A stretch of 64,000 nucleotides of DNA, from NCBI GenBank assembly GCA_964646625.1, contig CAZYHC010000010.1, positions 1 through 64,000 of the forward strand, written 5' to 3'. The translations under genes and the position numbers were made by a program. Below, in pieces: positions 56,710-64,000 of this stretch (within the stretch, counting starts at the first letter, position 1; every line of letters starts with the position of its first letter). This DNA is from DAOULT01 sp964646625 (lineage in GTDB: Bacteria; Chloroflexota; Anaerolineae; CAZYHC01). The notes beneath the pieces were generated by a model. The model saw only the letters and a program-made list of their open reading frames with translations, ran no database searches and was not told the DNA's origin.

Positions 56710-58188
56710 ATGCAACTCGACGAGCAGAGGATAGAAACTATCGTCGCTCAGGTGATGGAACAGATCAGGCGGGATAGAGGAGAGCCGCCGAAAAGGGATG
56801 AGAAGCCACAACCGACGCCCGTTTACATTTCTCCCGCTTCCCCTGAACCCCTTGCGGCCGGACAGGATGGAGTCTTTCCCGATATCGACTCGGCCATCAA
56901 CGCCGCGACCACGGCCCAAAAACAACTGGAAGCTCTGCCCCTGGAGCGACGTGAGGCTCTGATTGCCAGTATGCGTCGGGCCGCCCGCGAGAACGCCCAG
57001 ACGCTGGCCTACGAAGCCTGGCAGGAAACAGGCATGGGCCGCTACGAAGATAAGATCGAGAAAAACCTGCTGGTGGCTAACAAAACACCCGGCACCGAAG
57101 ACCTGAAACCCATCGCCTTCACCGGCGACCGGGGCCTGACCCTGGTGGAGCACGCCCCCTACGGGGTCATCGGAGCGATCACCCCCAGCACCAACCCGAC
57201 CTCGACCATCATCAACAATGCCATCGGGATCATCGCTGCCGGAAACGCGGTGGTCTTTAACGCCCATCCGGGCGCCAAGCAGTGCTCGGTGCATACGGTG
57301 CAAATCCTGAACCAGGCCATCACCCGCGCCGGAGGGCCGCCCAATGCCATTACCCTCATCCCGGAGCCGACCATCGAGAGCGCCCAGTACATCATGAAAC
57401 ATCCCGGCATTAACCTGCTCCTGGTCACAGGCGGGCCGGCCGTGGTCAAGGTGGCGATGGCCAGCGGCAAAAAGGCCATCTGCGCCGGACCAGGCAACCC
57501 CCCGGCCGTGGTGGACGAGACGGCCGACATTGAGCAGGCGGCGCGGGATATCGTCAAGGGCGCGTCCTTCGACAACAACCTGGTCTGCATCCTGGAGAAA
57601 GAGGTCCTGGTCGTCGAGTCGGTGGCCGAGCGGCTTAAGGCCGCCATCCTGGCCTGCGGGGCGGTGGAACTGACCGCCAGCCAGATCAACCGTCTGCTGA
57701 AAGTCATCCTGGCCGAAGATCACGGGCCGGGTAAGCACGGGGTGATAAACAAAGAATACGTGGGCAAAAACGCGAGCTTCATCTTGAAGCAGCTCGGCCT
57801 CAGCGTGGACGACGACGTGCGCCTGGCCCTCGCCGAGGTGGATAGAACCCATCAACTGGTGTGGACCGAGCAGTTGATGCCCATCCTGCCCCTGGTGCGG
57901 GTCAGGAGCGCCGACGAAGCCATCGATCTGGCTAAGGAAGTAGAGCACGGCTTCGGCCACACGGCGGTGATGCATTCCAAACACCTGGATCACCTGAGCC
58001 GCATGGCCCGTGAGATAAATACCAGTATCTTTGTCAAAAACGGACCTTCGCTGGCCGGACTGGGGGTGGGCGGAGAAGGGTATACCTCGATGTCCATCGC
58101 CAGCCCGACCGGCGAGGGGCTGACTTCGGCCAAAGATTTTGCCAGGGTGAGACGATGTACGCTGGTGGATTCGTTCAGGATCGTGTAA
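56710..58188 (+). CDS. BMC-associated CoA-acylating aldehyde dehydrogenase (PduP/EutE family)
   Basis: Oxidises an aldehyde, here probably acetaldehyde, to acyl-CoA with NAD. About 492 aa. The first ~20 residues (DEQRIETIVAQVMEQIRRD) are a shell-targeting-type amphipathic helix, followed by a Pro-rich linker. The ALDH domain has GVIGAITPSTNPTSTIINNA, KKAICAGPGNPPAVVDETAD and the catalytic Cys293 in FDNNLVCILEKE, with the EutE-like VNGPSLAGLG-type C-terminus (VKNGPSLAGLGVGGEGYTS). I use the ATG at 56710; GTG codons at 56698 and 56701 are alternatives. A long open frame further upstream overlaps the glycosyltransferase gene and is not coding. Confidence 0.95.
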   Translation: MQLDEQRIETIVAQVMEQIRRDRGEPPKRDEKPQPTPVYISPASPEPLAAGQDGVFPDIDSAINAATTAQKQLEALPLERREALIASMRRAARENAQTLAYEAWQETGMGRYEDKIEKNLLVANKTPGTEDLKPIAFTGDRGLTLVEHAPYGVIGAITPSTNPTSTIINNAIGIIAAGNAVVFNAHPGAKQCSVHTVQILNQAITRAGGPPNAITLIPEPTIESAQYIMKHPGINLLLVTGGPAVVKVAMASGKKAICAGPGNPPAVVDETADIEQAARDIVKGASFDNNLVCILEKEVLVVESVAERLKAAILACGAVELTASQINRLLKVILAEDHGPGKHGVINKEYVGKNASFILKQLGLSVDDDVRLALAEVDRTHQLVWTEQLMPILPLVRVRSADEAIDLAKEVEHGFGHTAVMHSKHLDHLSRMAREINTSIFVKNGPSLAGLGVGGEGYTSMSIASPTGEGLTSAKDFARVRRCTLVDSFRIV

Positions 58189-58200
58189 GGAGATAATCTA

Positions 58201-58590
58201 ATGGCTGTGGAGAAGATTTCGCCCAGGGTAAAAAGGGTGGCAAACCTCATCAGACGTCTAAGCCCGGAGGAGCGGGCACAGTTGGCCCACCTGATGTCGG
58301 ATTTGGAGGCAAAGGAACCCAAAAAGGCCGTAGATGATTTCCACCGTAAGATGCTGGTGGTGAGCGGCACGGCTGCTCCCTCGCTGGACGAGCCTTTTAT
58401 CGGGGGGCTGACCTACCGGGAATATTGCGCCCTCTCTGAAGCCGAAGAAAAGGCCCTTTGGGATCGGCTTTTTGCGGACGAGGAAATGGAAATAGATGAC
58501 TTCGAGGAAGTCGAGGTTCAGCCCGCCATAACTGCCACGGAGAGATGCGAGAAGGGACAACAAACCTGGAGTTTCAAGAGGACGGCCTGA
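58201..58590 (+). CDS. Small hypothetical protein, 3' end altered by a duplication junction
   Basis: A 129-aa acidic protein I do not recognise. Its N-terminus, RVKRVANLIRRLSPEERAQL, recalls the helical start of small antitoxins such as the one at 929. The middle holds EPFIGGLTYREYCALSEAEE. From residue ~109 the frame enters the 76-bp repeat that copies part of the YgiT gene at 60070, read in a different frame (ITATERCEKG), so the original C-terminus has probably been lost. The ATG follows AAGGAGATAATCTA. It lies 12 bp after the aldehyde dehydrogenase gene. Confidence 0.55.
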   Translation: MAVEKISPRVKRVANLIRRLSPEERAQLAHLMSDLEAKEPKKAVDDFHRKMLVVSGTAAPSLDEPFIGGLTYREYCALSEAEEKALWDRLFADEEMEIDDFEEVEVQPAITATERCEKGQQTWSFKRTA

Positions 58591-58600
58591 CCATTACAGT
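58525..58600 (+). repeat. 76-bp direct repeat, left copy (YgiT gene fragment)
   Basis: About 89 % identical to 60070-60145. It begins GCCATAACTGCCACGG and ends CCATTACAGT. The right copy is the 5' part of an intact YgiT-type gene, so this left copy is a fragment created by duplication or by the insertion of the intervening DNA. Confidence 0.88.
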
Positions 58601-59642
58601 TTTCCCAGACCTGACGGCCGCGTTTCCTTCCACCCGCTACCAGGGCAGCAAAGCGAAACTGGTCGATTGGATCTGGGAACAGATCGCAGACTTGGATTTC
58701 ACGACCTGCTTAGATGCCTTTGGCGGTACCGGGGCGGTCGCCTACCGCTTGAAGCAGGCCGGTAAGCAGGTTACATATAATGATTTGCTCCGCTTCAACT
58801 ATTACATTGGGCTGGCCCTGATCGAGAACGACCAGGTACAACTCAGCCCGGAGGAGGTGGATTGGCTTCTTCGGAGGCATCCAGAGGTCGCTTATCCGCG
58901 TTTTGTCCAGGACAATTTCCCTGACATCTACTTCACCGCCGAGGAGAACGCCTGGATCGACCAGACGATCACCAACATTCGACACGTCGCCGACCCGTAC
59001 AAGTTAGCTCTGGCCTTCTTCGCTCTGTGCCAGGCCTGCATCATCAAGCGGCCCTACAACCTGTTCCATCGAAAGAATCTCTACATCCGCCTGGCAGAAG
59101 TGGAGCGCTCGTTTGGAAACAAGGCCACCTGGGATAGACCCTTCGAGGAGTGGTTTCGCATCTTCGTCCTGGAAGCGAATCGAGCGGTCTTCGACAACGG
59201 TCAGCCGAATCGCGCCCTGAATTTCGATGCTCTCGACGTGCCCGGCCAGTACGACCTGGTGTACATAGACCCTCCTTACATCTCCAGGCAGGGCGCAGCC
59301 GTTGATTACCTGGCCTTCTATCACTTCCTGGAAGGCCTGACGATGTACGATGAGTGGGGCCAGCACATAGATCGCAAATCCAGGCATCGTCGTTTGAAGC
59401 CGCAGCCCAGCGAGTGGACAGATAAGAAACGCATTCAGGCCGCTTTTGACCGGCTGTTTCGCCGATATCGGGAGAGTATGCTGGTCGTCTCTTATCGCAG
59501 CGATGGCATACCTTCTGAGTCAGCGCTGGTGTCTCTGCTCCAGCGGTACAAGCGACACGTGCGCGTCGAGCATTTTGGCCGGTACAAATACGTCCTGTCT
59601 ACCAATGCTGAGTCTAAAGAAATCCTCTTAATCGGCACATAG
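58545..59642 (+). CDS. D12-class DNA adenine-N6 methyltransferase, chimeric N-terminus
   Basis: A 365-aa protein. From residue ~24 it is a D12/Dam-type methylase: FPSTRYQGSKAKLVDWIWEQ in place of the usual RYPGGK box, the AdoMet motif CLDAFGGTGAVAYRLKQAG and the catalytic LVYIDPPYISRQG. The first ~20 residues, MREGTTNLEFQEDGLTITV, are instead the translated 76-bp repeat and correspond to residues of the YgiT protein at 60060. The native start has apparently been replaced; no Met occurs between the junction and the conserved core. There is no restriction enzyme next to it, so it is an orphan methylase or part of an incomplete defence island. The gene splits the BMC locus. Confidence 0.85.
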   Translation: MREGTTNLEFQEDGLTITVFPDLTAAFPSTRYQGSKAKLVDWIWEQIADLDFTTCLDAFGGTGAVAYRLKQAGKQVTYNDLLRFNYYIGLALIENDQVQLSPEEVDWLLRRHPEVAYPRFVQDNFPDIYFTAEENAWIDQTITNIRHVADPYKLALAFFALCQACIIKRPYNLFHRKNLYIRLAEVERSFGNKATWDRPFEEWFRIFVLEANRAVFDNGQPNRALNFDALDVPGQYDLVYIDPPYISRQGAAVDYLAFYHFLEGLTMYDEWGQHIDRKSRHRRLKPQPSEWTDKKRIQAAFDRLFRRYRESMLVVSYRSDGIPSESALVSLLQRYKRHVRVEHFGRYKYVLSTNAESKEILLIGT

Positions 59643-59658
59643 CCCTACAGAGCCTTTT

Positions 59659-60054
59659 ATGGTCGAGATGAGAGCACCGAAGACAATGATCTCGAATAAT
59701 GAAATCAAAAGACCGGATATTGATGATGTGGAAATCATCCGTGAGAAGGCCAGGCGGAGTGAGCTTTCTTTCACAGGGCACGCCATTGTTGAAGGTCGAA
59801 AGGAGGGCATCACCCCTCAAGAGGTAAAGTCGGTGCTGACCAAAGGCAAAATCATCGAAAAGTACCCAGAGCGTTATCGCTGCTTGGTTTATGGAGTCAG
59901 CTCAGATAACATTCCCGTCCACATTTTATGTGAGTACTACGACTATCTCATAGACGAAAAGGAAGACATCGTTGTTGTGACCGTCTATGTTCCCAGCAAT
60001 AGAGAGTGGATAGCAGGACAGGTCAGGAGAAAATGGAGTAGAAAAAAGAGGTGA
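59659..60054 (+). CDS. DUF4258 domain protein, probable toxin
   Basis: A 131-aa protein. The C-terminal ~90 residues match the DUF4258 pattern: LSFTGHAIVEGRKEGITPQE, VKSVLTKGKIIEKYPERYRC, LVYGVSSDNIPVHILCEY and IVVVTVYVPSNREWI. This domain belongs to the RelE/MqsR-like barnase-EndoU-colicin group of toxins and often pairs with a YgiT-type zinc finger, exactly the next gene (60060). The GTG or ATG near the start is uncertain; the N-terminal 30 residues look like an extension. Likely an mRNA interferase. Confidence 0.8.
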   Translation: MVEMRAPKTMISNNEIKRPDIDDVEIIREKARRSELSFTGHAIVEGRKEGITPQEVKSVLTKGKIIEKYPERYRCLVYGVSSDNIPVHILCEYYDYLIDEKEDIVVVTVYVPSNREWIAGQVRRKWSRKKR

Positions 60055-60059
60055 GAACT

Positions 60060-60317
60060 ATGCCCAGATGCCATAACTGCCACGGGGAGATGCGGGAAGG
60101 GACAACTAGCCTGGAGTTTCACGAGGACGGCCTGACCATCACGGTGAGTAATATACCGGCCCTAGTTTGCCCTGTTTGCGGCGAGAGCAGAATCCGGGGA
60201 CCGGTGGCCGAGTATGTCAGCAATCTGGTAGACCACATCCTGGAACTCGAAAGGGCAAAGGATAAAACCGGCTTAAAGCATGTGCATGTAAGGGAAATTG
60301 CGTTGGAGGTGGCTTGA
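60060..60317 (+). CDS. YgiT-type zinc finger protein, probable antitoxin of the DUF4258 protein
   Basis: About 85 aa with two Cys pairs, CHNCHGEMREGT and LVCPVCGESRIRG, i.e. a YgiT-type zinc finger, plus a helical C-terminus (NLVDHILELERAKDKTGLKH). It pairs with the DUF4258 gene directly upstream; the ATG at 60060 follows AGAGGTGAG, and a GTG at 60051 would overlap the toxin stop. Its first third is duplicated at 58525-58600, where it was fused to the methylase. Confidence 0.82.
   Translation: MPRCHNCHGEMREGTTSLEFHEDGLTITVSNIPALVCPVCGESRIRGPVAEYVSNLVDHILELERAKDKTGLKHVHVREIALEVA
60070..60145 (+). repeat. 76-bp direct repeat, right copy (inside the YgiT gene)
   Basis: Begins GCCATAACTGCCACGG like the left copy at 58525. 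The two copies flank exactly the DNA carrying the methylase and DUF4258 genes. Confidence 0.88.
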
Positions 60318-60392
60318 AAGAGGTTGTTCCTGCTCTTGATGAGGTATTGGCCGAAATCTTTACCGATAACGGCTGGGTGTGAGGTAGTCAAA

Positions 60393-62078
60393 ATGCAGGT
60401 CTTACGAAAAATCTGGGGCACAATGTCCATGTTAGGGACGGCGATATGGCTCCTGTCGCTGGTGATACTGCCGCTGCTCTTGTGGCGGTCCGCCGCCGAG
60501 GTTCAGGCTTTCGCCTTCGGCAACTTCGAGTGGCGGGCCCAATACGGCATCCCGCCCACTCCGCCGCCGCCCGTCGTCCGCCTCTTCATGGCCGAGCCAG
60601 ATACCATCCGCCCCGGCCAGTCAAGCACCCTGCGCTGGCGGCTGTCGGGGGCCGATAGCGCCTCGCTATTTGATCCTCACTCTGGCCCAGAAGGGACGTG
60701 GACGAAAGTTGGCCCTTCTGGGGAGCTACAAGTCTCGCCTCCCGTCACCACAGACTACATCCTGGACGCTAAAAACTCTTCCGGCACAACGCGGGAGGTG
60801 GTCACGGTCAAAGTGCTCCTGCCGCCTACCATCGATTATTTCAGAGCGGACCGCACCGTCGTCAACCAGGGCCAGACGGTCGTCCTGAGCTGGCAGGTGG
60901 AAAAGTACGACACCCTCCTCCTGAACGGACAGGATGTCAGCGGCCGGAGCGAGCTGCCGGTCTTGCCCCAGGAGACCACCAACTACACCCTGCTGGCCAG
61001 GAGCGCCGGTGGCGATGAGACCCGAACCCTCACCATCATAGTTAATATTCCACCCACCATCCACTCTTTTACGGCCGACTCCGACACCATCATCCTGGAT
61101 GAATCGACCACCTTACGCTGGAAGGTGGAAAGGGCGGCGACCATCACCCTGGATGGCGAGGACGTTACCGGACAGAGCACGAAAACAGTATCGCCCAAAA
61201 AGACCCACCAGTACGTTCTGGTGGCTAAAAACGACGTGGGAGAAAGGCAGCAAACTCTGAGCGTGGCGGTAAATCCTAAACCGCCCATCATCCGCGAATT
61301 CAAGCCCAACCGAGATACCATCAACCAGGGGGACTCGGTTATCCTGAATTGGGAGGTAGAGAACGCCGAAGGTGGAGTTTTTTTGGATGGCGAGGACGTT
61401 AGTAACCATTATATGAGAAAGGTCACTCCTACAGAGGATCGCACTTACACATTGGTAGCCAGAAACGCCATCGGGCAAGAGGCCCGTAAAACGACTACCA
61501 TCATAGTGAACCCCGCTGAGGCCCAGCCTCCCCCTGAAGAAGTGGGCGGCACCGCTACGTTAGTCGTGGTTTCCCACTCCTTGGAGGAGGAGACGCTCAA
61601 GGTGCGGATCAGGAACACTGGCACACAAAACGCCTCCAGAGTGACTGTATCCCTCTTCGGCGACGAAATCGTCTCGCAAGAGGTGGTCATCGGCGATCTG
61701 GAAAGCGGGGCAATGCGAGAAATCGCCCTGCCCATAAAGACCACAGACTCCAGCGTGACGAAGATTACGGTCAAGCTCGATGTACGAGCCGAGGGCGCCC
61801 AGCCCAGTTTCCGCCTGATCGATCTGACCATTGAGCCCGGCCAGGCCACAGAAATGCCAGTGGAAACGATCCCGCCTCTGGAAGTCGCGATCCTGTATAT
61901 CAGTATTGCGGCCGTCATCATCTCCACCTTCGGCCTGTTGCTCCTGTTCGTTTTTGGCTTCAGGAAACCCGCGGTGACGGAGGAGGGAGAGGAAATAGCG
62001 GAAGGAGAAGAGGAGGAGATAGGCGAAGAAGAAGAGAAAACCCAGAAAGCTCATCATCCCGACGAAGACGGGAAATAA
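60393..62078 (+). CDS. Membrane protein with four Ig-like repeats and an acidic cytoplasmic tail
   Basis: About 561 aa from the ATG at 60393 (MQVLRKIWGTMSML). An N-terminal membrane segment (AIWLLSLVILPLLLWRS) is followed by four ~85-residue Ig-like beta-sandwich repeats, each with the motif PDTI/ADRT...GQSxxLxWxV and an ending YxLxAxNxxG: FMAEPDTIRPGQSSTLRWRL, FRADRTVVNQGQTVVLSWQV, FTADSDTIILDESTTLRWKV and FKPNRDTINQGDSVILNWEV. A further beta-rich domain (ATLVVVSHSLEEETLKVRIR) leads to a C-terminal membrane helix (ILYISIAAVIISTFGLLLLF) and a Glu-rich tail. Not related to known BMC proteins; probably a cell-surface protein inserted in the locus. The repeats carry the DGxDVxG loops (DGEDVTGQS, DGEDVSNHY). 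Confidence 0.75.
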   Translation: MQVLRKIWGTMSMLGTAIWLLSLVILPLLLWRSAAEVQAFAFGNFEWRAQYGIPPTPPPPVVRLFMAEPDTIRPGQSSTLRWRLSGADSASLFDPHSGPEGTWTKVGPSGELQVSPPVTTDYILDAKNSSGTTREVVTVKVLLPPTIDYFRADRTVVNQGQTVVLSWQVEKYDTLLLNGQDVSGRSELPVLPQETTNYTLLARSAGGDETRTLTIIVNIPPTIHSFTADSDTIILDESTTLRWKVERAATITLDGEDVTGQSTKTVSPKKTHQYVLVAKNDVGERQQTLSVAVNPKPPIIREFKPNRDTINQGDSVILNWEVENAEGGVFLDGEDVSNHYMRKVTPTEDRTYTLVARNAIGQEARKTTTIIVNPAEAQPPPEEVGGTATLVVVSHSLEEETLKVRIRNTGTQNASRVTVSLFGDEIVSQEVVIGDLESGAMREIALPIKTTDSSVTKITVKLDVRAEGAQPSFRLIDLTIEPGQATEMPVETIPPLEVAILYISIAAVIISTFGLLLLFVFGFRKPAVTEEGEEIAEGEEEEIGEEEEKTQKAHHPDEDGK

Positions 62079-62103
62079 ATTGCTCTATTTATAGGGAACA
62101 CCG

Positions 62104-63462
62104 ATGACCGATAAAATCGTTGAGGCCGTCAAAGAGGCCGGAGTGGTGGGAGCCGGAGGGGCCGGTTTTCCCACCCACGTCAAGATCGCCGCCGAGGTGG
62201 AATGTGTCATTGCCAACGGAACGGAGTGTGATCCGCTGCTCAGATGCGACCAGCATCTAATGGCCACCCACGCTATGGAGATCGTGCAGGGCCTACGGCT
62301 GGTGATGCAAACCAGCAAGGCCAAACGAGGAATGATCGCTCTCAAGGAAGAGTATGCCGAAGCCGTGGCCGCCCTGGAGCGGGCCATACGTAAATACAAG
62401 AACATCTCCCTACACCTGATGGGCAGTTTCTATCCCGCAGGAGACGAGTTCGTTCTGGTTCATGAGATTTTGGGGCGTCTGGTGCCCGAGACAGGGTTGC
62501 CCTTGCAGGTGGGAGCCATCGTCCAGAACGTGGGCACGCTGTTCAACATCGCCCTGGCCCAGCAGGGGATACCGGTCACCCATCGTCACGTGACTGTCAC
62601 CGGGGCGGTAAAGAAGCCGGTCACCTTACGGGTGCCCATCGGCACGTCCGTATCCGAGGCCATTGCTTGGGCCGGGGGGATAGCACTGCCCCGCTGGCAG
62701 CCCTCAATCAGTGAGGAAGATTTCGCCGTAGTAGCCGGCGGCCCGATGATGGGCAAGCTTGTCGATGACCCTGCTGCCCCCGTCACCAAGACCACCACCG
62801 GCCTCATAGTGCTACCCAAAAATAACGTGGTGGTGCGCTATCTTTCCCGTCCTTTGGGCTCCTGGGTACGGCGGGGACGTTCCACCTGCGATCAATGCCT
62901 GGATTGCACGCTCCTGTGTCCCCGTTATCTGTTGGGACATAACCTGCGTCCCCACGAGATCATGCGTTCCATCAATTACGGGCTGAGTTGGCCCACCGAG
63001 ATAGTCACCGCCGCCGTTCTCTGCTGCGAATGTCGGTTATGCGAGGCTTACGCCTGTCCTCTGGAACTGTCGCCTATGGCTGCTTACGTAGAGATCAAGC
63101 GTCAGTTAGCGGCCCAGGGCTGGGTAAACGACCGCCACAAGAGAACGGAGCTGACGGTGCATCCCATGCGCCAGTATCGTCAGGTGCCTACCCACCGTCT
63201 CGTCGCTCGGCTGGGCCTGACTCCATATGAAAGTTACTCCTGTCCTCTGGATGAGCGAGACCATGAGCCACAGCGAGTCACTATCCCTCTCCGCCAACAC
63301 ATTGGGGCCTGGGCGCAGGCCGTCGTCAAAGCAGGTGATACAGTGGCAAGAGGAGACTTGATCGCTCGCATCCCAGAGGGCAAGTTGGGAGCTAACGTCC
63401 ACGCTTCCATCCCCGGTAAAGTGGAAGCGGTGACAGAAGAGTACATTGTAATCACGGCCTAA
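62104..63462 (+). CDS. PduS/RnfC-like flavo-iron-sulfur protein of the microcompartment
   Basis: A 452-aa RnfC-type protein of the PduS group. The Complex I 51-kDa-like fold opens with EAGVVGAGGAGFPTHVKIAA and holds VIANGTECDPLLRCDQHLM, then an SLBB segment VTVTGAVKKPVTLRVPIGTS, and two cysteine motifs for [4Fe-4S] clusters, CDQCLDCTLLCPRY and CCECRLCEAYACPL. The C-terminal ~80 residues look like a lipoyl/biotinyl-like hybrid-motif domain (KAGDTVARGDLIARIPEGKL). In PDU compartments PduS is an NADH-dependent cobalamin reductase; in other BMC types its relatives are thought to move electrons across the shell. Here it would reoxidise NADH from the aldehyde dehydrogenase. Confidence 0.93.
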   Translation: MTDKIVEAVKEAGVVGAGGAGFPTHVKIAAEVECVIANGTECDPLLRCDQHLMATHAMEIVQGLRLVMQTSKAKRGMIALKEEYAEAVAALERAIRKYKNISLHLMGSFYPAGDEFVLVHEILGRLVPETGLPLQVGAIVQNVGTLFNIALAQQGIPVTHRHVTVTGAVKKPVTLRVPIGTSVSEAIAWAGGIALPRWQPSISEEDFAVVAGGPMMGKLVDDPAAPVTKTTTGLIVLPKNNVVVRYLSRPLGSWVRRGRSTCDQCLDCTLLCPRYLLGHNLRPHEIMRSINYGLSWPTEIVTAAVLCCECRLCEAYACPLELSPMAAYVEIKRQLAAQGWVNDRHKRTELTVHPMRQYRQVPTHRLVARLGLTPYESYSCPLDERDHEPQRVTIPLRQHIGAWAQAVVKAGDTVARGDLIARIPEGKLGANVHASIPGKVEAVTEEYIVITA

Positions 63463-63550
63463 TAGTTGTAGCCTGATTCTGGCCCCGGGTCTATCACCAG
63501 CCAGGATTGGCCCTGCACTATCAGTACGAAGTCTTTGGAGGGAAAAGGAA

Positions 63551-64000
63551 ATGGAGCTACTGAAAAGCTATCTGACGGCAGATTTTTTCACCCACAGCTA
63601 CCGTATATCGGGGCAGGTGGATACGGGACACAAACGTCTGTCCGAAATGCTTAACGATGGGCTTACATCTTATCTGGAACTGCGTAAGGCTTTCGTCTCC
63701 CGCATCACCCGGCCCGGCGAGATTATAGCCACCCACACGGTCTCCGCTCTGCGCAAGGATGGCATTCTCTTCGCCGTTCTGGCCGCGCCAGAACAGAGCG
63801 TAACGAACCGTGCCGCTTACAGCTTTGTCTCCAAACGGCGTTATAAGGTGTTTCTGACTGTGCCCTCCTTCGAGATAGAGGGACATCTGGAGATGAGCGG
63901 TAAGCTGGACCTGAAAACGGCGCTGGTGATGAAGGGCGCTTTCCTGCCTCTCAGCGAGGGGGAAGCCCGGTTATCTTCCCTGGCCGAGATCGCCTTTAGC
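63551..64000 (+). CDS. Hypothetical protein, 3' end beyond the window
   Basis: A frame opens at the ATG at 63551 (preceded by GGAGGGAAAAGGAA) and continues without a stop to the window edge, at least 150 residues: MELLKSYLTADFFTHSYRIS followed by segments such as AFVSRITRPGEIIATHTVSA and MSGKLDLKTALVMKG. I do not recognise a family with certainty. It has no signal peptide or Cys motif and appears beta-rich. It lies 89 bp downstream of the PduS-like gene in the same direction and may belong to the locus. Confidence 0.6.
   Translation, partial: MELLKSYLTADFFTHSYRISGQVDTGHKRLSEMLNDGLTSYLELRKAFVSRITRPGEIIATHTVSALRKDGILFAVLAAPEQSVTNRAAYSFVSKRRYKVFLTVPSFEIEGHLEMSGKLDLKTALVMKGAFLPLSEGEARLSSLAEIAFS

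Noticed and set aside
56629..57993. 454-codon minus-strand frame opposite the aldehyde dehydrogenase
   Set aside because: Antisense of a well-conserved enzyme, rich in His/Gly/Asp typical of shadows in GC-rich DNA.

Overview
The window looks like a chromosomal segment of a GC-rich, probably anaerobic Gram-positive-type or monoderm-like bacterium, most likely a member of the Chloroflexota (Anaerolineae-like). The reasons are indirect: the mix of rho, prfB with its programmed frameshift, ftsY, dprA and DUF1385 genes, the frequent TTG/GTG starts, the Cys-rich CPYLG modules, and secreted proteins ending in a short LPII-type tail. No rRNA gene is present, so the phylum is an inference. Consensus-like sigma-70 promoters (TTGACA / 17 bp / TATAAT) can be read in front of many genes.

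Layout. 1-1.3 kb: an orphan hypothetical gene, an antitoxin-like gene and tRNA-Glu(CTC). 1.3-6.0 kb (minus): a peptide/opine-type ABC importer (binding protein and two permeases, no ATPases) with a DUF1028 hydrolase downstream. 6.4-8.9 kb: rho and a LysM/M23 peptidase. 9.0-12.0 kb: a LysE-type exporter and an AT-richer type II restriction-modification pair. 12-16.5 kb: hisG, a histidine-kinase-like protein whose phospho-accepting His is Tyr, a membrane protein and ferredoxin-fused etfBA. 16.7-26.1 kb (minus): five tandem paralogues of a secreted seven-bladed FG-GAP propeller protein; four of the five upstream spacers keep the full cassette of terminator, overlapping promoter, leader hairpin and (in three of those four, plus the fifth spacer) an 8-residue leader peptide.

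26.3-42.8 kb is mostly housekeeping: DUF4446, SCP2-like, an M24-fold protein lacking metal ligands, DUF1385, a secreted reprolysin-like metalloprotease, PHP phosphoesterase, dprA, prfB, ftsY, trxA with a CstR-like repressor, glmU, a CorC-type protein and cdd. 42.8-49.5 kb (minus) is an envelope-glycan cluster with GT-C and GT2 glycosyltransferases and methyltransferases. Two nearly identical 148-bp MITE-like elements lie at 38.4 and 45.8 kb in opposite orientation.

49.8-63.5 kb carries a bacterial microcompartment (BMC) locus resembling the sugar-phosphate-utilising (SPU) type: RpiB-like isomerase, deoxyribose-phosphate aldolase, one BMC-T, one BMC-H and one BMC-P shell gene, a CoA-acylating aldehyde dehydrogenase and a PduS/RnfC-like flavo-iron-sulfur protein. 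The expected chemistry is deoxyribose-5-phosphate to glyceraldehyde-3-phosphate plus acetaldehyde, acetaldehyde to acetyl-CoA inside the shell, and NADH reoxidation by the PduS-like protein. The three enzymes all carry short amphipathic N-terminal helices followed by linkers, typical of shell-targeting peptides. The locus is interrupted by a MntA-HepT toxin-antitoxin pair, two YgiT-type finger genes, a DUF4258 protein, a GT-C glycosyltransferase and a chimeric D12-class adenine methylase flanked by a 76-bp direct repeat.
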